DNA from: Defluviitaleaceae bacterium
GTDB lineage: Bacteria > Bacillota > Clostridia > Lachnospirales > WRAX01
DNA length: 33,631 nt
Assembly: GCA_009784575.1 (NCBI GenBank)
Contig: WRBK01000021.1
Span: 1 to 33,631, forward strand
Direction of reading: 5' to 3'
Both the position numbers and the translations under genes were made by a program. Below are positions 31,900-33,631 of the stretch, in pieces. The stretch's first letter is position 1. Every line of letters starts with the position of its first letter. The notes beneath the pieces are model-generated. The model made no database searches, was not told where the DNA came from, and saw only the letters and a program-made list of their open reading frames with translations.

Positions 31900-32111
31900 T
31901 GAAGAGTAGAAGTTATCATCAAGAGCTGCTCTCAAAATCCCAAGGGGAACTTAATACAGAGCTTGTGGATGCAAAAAAGGAGCTTTTTAACCTTAGATTG
32001 CAAAACGCCACAAATCAGCTGGATAACACCGCAAGAATAAAAGAGGTTAGGCGAAACATAGCCCGCATAAGAACTGTTATGACACAAAAAGAGCGCGGGT
32101 TGGTCTCGTAA
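31899..32111 (+). CDS. rpmC: 50S ribosomal protein L29
   Basis: Sits near the tunnel exit and helps dock trigger factor. The 70-residue helical hairpin begins at GTG 31899, overlapping the L16 stop, and contains [24 protein letters not shown] and [15 protein letters not shown], both diagnostic. Its ribosome binding site GGAAGATGG lies in the end of rplP, so translation is coupled. Confidence 0.96.
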   Translation: MKSRSYHQELLSKSQGELNTELVDAKKELFNLRLQNATNQLDNTARIKEVRRNIARIRTVMTQKERGLVS

Positions 32112-32122
32112 GGAGGTAAAAA

Positions 32123-32383
32123 GTGGCTGAAAGCAGAAATCTAAGAAAAACTAGGATAGGCCGCGTTACAAGTGACAAAATGGACAAAACCATAGTTGTT
32201 GCTGTAGAAGCGAGCGTGCGCCATCCTCTATATAACAAGATTGTAAAACGTACTGTTAAACTAAAAGCCCATGACGAGCAAAACGAATGCGGCATAGGCG
32301 ATAGAGTTAGAGTTATGGAAACTAGACCTCTCTCCAAAGAAAAACGCTGGAGACTGGTAGAAATCCTAGAAAAAGCGAAGTAA
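32123..32383 (+). CDS. rpsQ: 30S ribosomal protein S17
   Basis: Primary 16S-binding protein with an OB fold. GTG 32123 follows AAGGAGG. The 86 residues include [56 protein letters not shown] and a helical end, all typical. It lies 11 bases after rpmC in the standard order. Confidence 0.97.
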   Translation: MAESRNLRKTRIGRVTSDKMDKTIVVAVEASVRHPLYNKIVKRTVKLKAHDEQNECGIGDRVRVMETRPLSKEKRWRLVEILEKAK

Positions 32384-32400
32384 TACTGGGAGGAATTAGC

Positions 32401-32769
32401 ATGATTCAACAAGAATCTAGACTTGTTGCGGCGGATAATTCTGGTGCCAAGGAGCTATTATGCATCCGTGTTTTGGGTGGCTCTAAACGCAGATATGCAG
32501 GCGTTGGCGACGTAATTATCGCAACCGTAAAAGATGCAACACCCGGTGGCGTTGTAAAGAAAGGTGAAGTAGTAAAAGCTGTAGTTGTGCGTACTGTTAA
32601 AATGGTAGGTCGTGCAGATGGCTCATATGTTCGCTTTGATGATAATGCCGCTGTTATTATAAGGGATGATAAAAACCCCAGAGGAACCAGAATTTTTGGC
32701 CCGGTGGCTAGGGAATTAAGAGAAAAGCAATATATGAAAATTCTTTCCCTTGCTCCCGAGGTTCTCTAG
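32401..32769 (+). CDS. rplN: 50S ribosomal protein L14
   Basis: Subunit-interface protein that contacts 16S helix 14. The 122-residue protein begins [20 protein letters not shown] and has [36 protein letters not shown] and [20 protein letters not shown], the complete family pattern. GGGAGG precedes ATG 32401. Confidence 0.98.
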   Translation: MIQQESRLVAADNSGAKELLCIRVLGGSKRRYAGVGDVIIATVKDATPGGVVKKGEVVKAVVVRTVKMVGRADGSYVRFDDNAAVIIRDDKNPRGTRIFGPVARELREKQYMKILSLAPEVL

Positions 32770-32785
32770 GATAAAGGAGGATATC

Positions 32786-33142
32786 ATGGCCAGCAAAATT
32801 AAAAGAGGCGACAGGGTGATTATCACCGCAGGTAAAGACAAGGGCAAAGAAGGCAAGGTGCTTTCTGTGAACCAAAAAACCGAAAAGGTTATTGTTGAAG
32901 GCGCAAATATGATGAAAAGACATAAAAAGCGCAATCAGCAAAACCCGCAAGGTGGTATCATAACAACAGAGGCCCCCATGCACATTTCTAATGTAGCATA
33001 TGTCCATAAAGGCAAAGCTGTAAGGGTTGGCTTTGATGTAGATATATCAAAGCAAGCGGACAAAACCGTCAAAACAATTAAGCGCATCGCCAAACCTTCA
33101 GGTGATGTGATAGATGAAACAGTGATTACGAAGAAAAAGTAA
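32786..33142 (+). CDS. rplX: 50S ribosomal protein L24
   Basis: Assembly-initiating 23S-binding protein with a KOW motif. ATG 32786 follows AAAGGAGG; the longer frame begins within rplN. The 118-residue product has [20 protein letters not shown] (KOW) and [22 protein letters not shown]. It is slightly longer than usual, with a Lys/Thr-rich C-terminal end. A weak AACAGT/ACTGTT hairpin with T5 lies before rplE. Confidence 0.97.
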   Translation: MASKIKRGDRVIITAGKDKGKEGKVLSVNQKTEKVIVEGANMMKRHKKRNQQNPQGGIITTEAPMHISNVAYVHKGKAVRVGFDVDISKQADKTVKTIKRIAKPSGDVIDETVITKKK

Positions 33143-33156
33143 TTGCTCAAAACTAT

Positions 33157-33179
33157 AACAGTTACAAAATACTGTTTTT
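33157..33179 (+). terminator. Weak hairpin between rplX and rplE
   Basis: AACAGT (33157-33162) pairs with ACTGTT (33171-33176), followed by TTT. The stem is short and AT-rich, so at most a minor attenuation or mRNA-stability element within the operon. Confidence 0.3.
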
Positions 33180-33197
33180 AAGCTAGGAGGTTTGATT

Positions 33198-33631
33198 TTG
33201 AACCGAGCAAGAGAGTTCTATGAAAAGGAAATCGTTCCTGCGATGATGGAAAAATTTTCTTATAAAAATAAAATGGCTGTACCCAAAATAGATAAAGTTG
33301 TGGTAAACGTGGGTCTTGGCGAAGCAAAAGAAAATGCTAAGGTTATAGATGCTGCTGTTAGTGACATCACAATCGTAACGGGTCAAAAGCCTATAGTAAC
33401 TAAGGCGAAAAAGTCTGTAGCTAACTTCAAACTGCGCCAAGGTATGCCTATTGGTGTAAAAGCTACACTTCGTGGAGAAAAAATGTACAGCTTCTTGGAC
33501 AGAGTTATCAATGTGGCTCTTCCACGCGTGCGTGACTTCCAAGGTGTTAGCGGCGAAGCATTTGATGGTCGCGGCAACTACACTTTGGGCATACGCGAGC
33601 AAATCATTTTTCCCGAGATATCTTACGAGAA
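33198..33631 (+). CDS. rplE: 50S ribosomal protein L5 (3' partial)
   Basis: Binds 5S rRNA in the central protuberance. It starts at TTG 33198, seven bases after AGGAGG. The visible 144 codons read [36 protein letters not shown], the [24 protein letters not shown] segment, and [26 protein letters not shown], all characteristic. The gene is cut by the window end; about 35 residues should remain. The minus-strand frames across it are shadows. Confidence 0.97.
   Translation, partial: MNRAREFYEKEIVPAMMEKFSYKNKMAVPKIDKVVVNVGLGEAKENAKVIDAAVSDITIVTGQKPIVTKAKKSVANFKLRQGMPIGVKATLRGEKMYSFLDRVINVALPRVRDFQGVSGEAFDGRGNYTLGIREQIIFPEISYE

Overview
The window looks like chromosomal DNA of an anaerobic, Gram-positive-type Clostridia, probably near the Lachnospirales. 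Supporting this are strong AGGAGG ribosome binding sites, TTGACA-17-TATAAT promoters, frequent TTG/GTG starts, an L22 with the long N-terminus I associate with Lachnospiraceae, an SPFH/ribbon-helix-helix gene pair, a FloA/NfeD operon and a riboswitch-controlled B12 salvage operon. The genus cannot be fixed from the sequence. No IS element, tRNA, rRNA or CRISPR array was found.

Layout. 2-1483: 3' part of a surface protein (Thr-Pro linker, GLUG repeats, very acidic tail). 1565-7609: beta-galactoside operon with a GH42 beta-galactosidase, a lipoprotein binding protein, two MalF/MalG-type permeases and a GNAT acetyltransferase. 7655-8884 (minus): SPFH membrane protein plus a small ribbon-helix-helix protein, divergent from polA with overlapping -35 boxes. 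8998-13817: polA, coaE and an oligopeptide-binding-type lipoprotein, joined by overlaps. 13885-17079: trpS, a YvyF-like zinc-ribbon protein, nfeD, a 58-aa protein and floA, followed by a 26-bp perfect hairpin. 17080-17485: no intact gene. 17486-19472 (minus): a BlaR1-type M56 peptidase and BlaI-type repressor with two operator-like dyads. 19574-25194: cobalamin operon, with a compact cobalamin riboswitch and intrinsic terminator ahead of cobT, cobU, cobS, a short CobU-like gene, btuF-like, btuC-like and a Dph6-like PP-loop gene. 25305-25751 (minus): an unrecognised 148-aa protein. 25854-33631: the S10 ribosomal protein operon with a long structured leader, running rpsJ to rplE (cut by the window end).

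How the genes work together. The gan-type genes would import galacto-oligosaccharides and hydrolyse them; the transporter ATPase is not in the window and is probably a shared MsmX-type subunit. The cob genes finish cobalamin from salvaged cobinamide, and BtuF/BtuC import corrinoids, again without a local ATPase.

The most unusual feature is in the S10 operon. Between rplB and rpsS, normally adjacent, sit two extra genes: a GyrI-like ligand-binding-domain protein with a Cys cluster, and a MORN-repeat protein. Both have good ribosome binding sites, and the second overlaps the start of rpsS, so both should be co-expressed with the ribosome.
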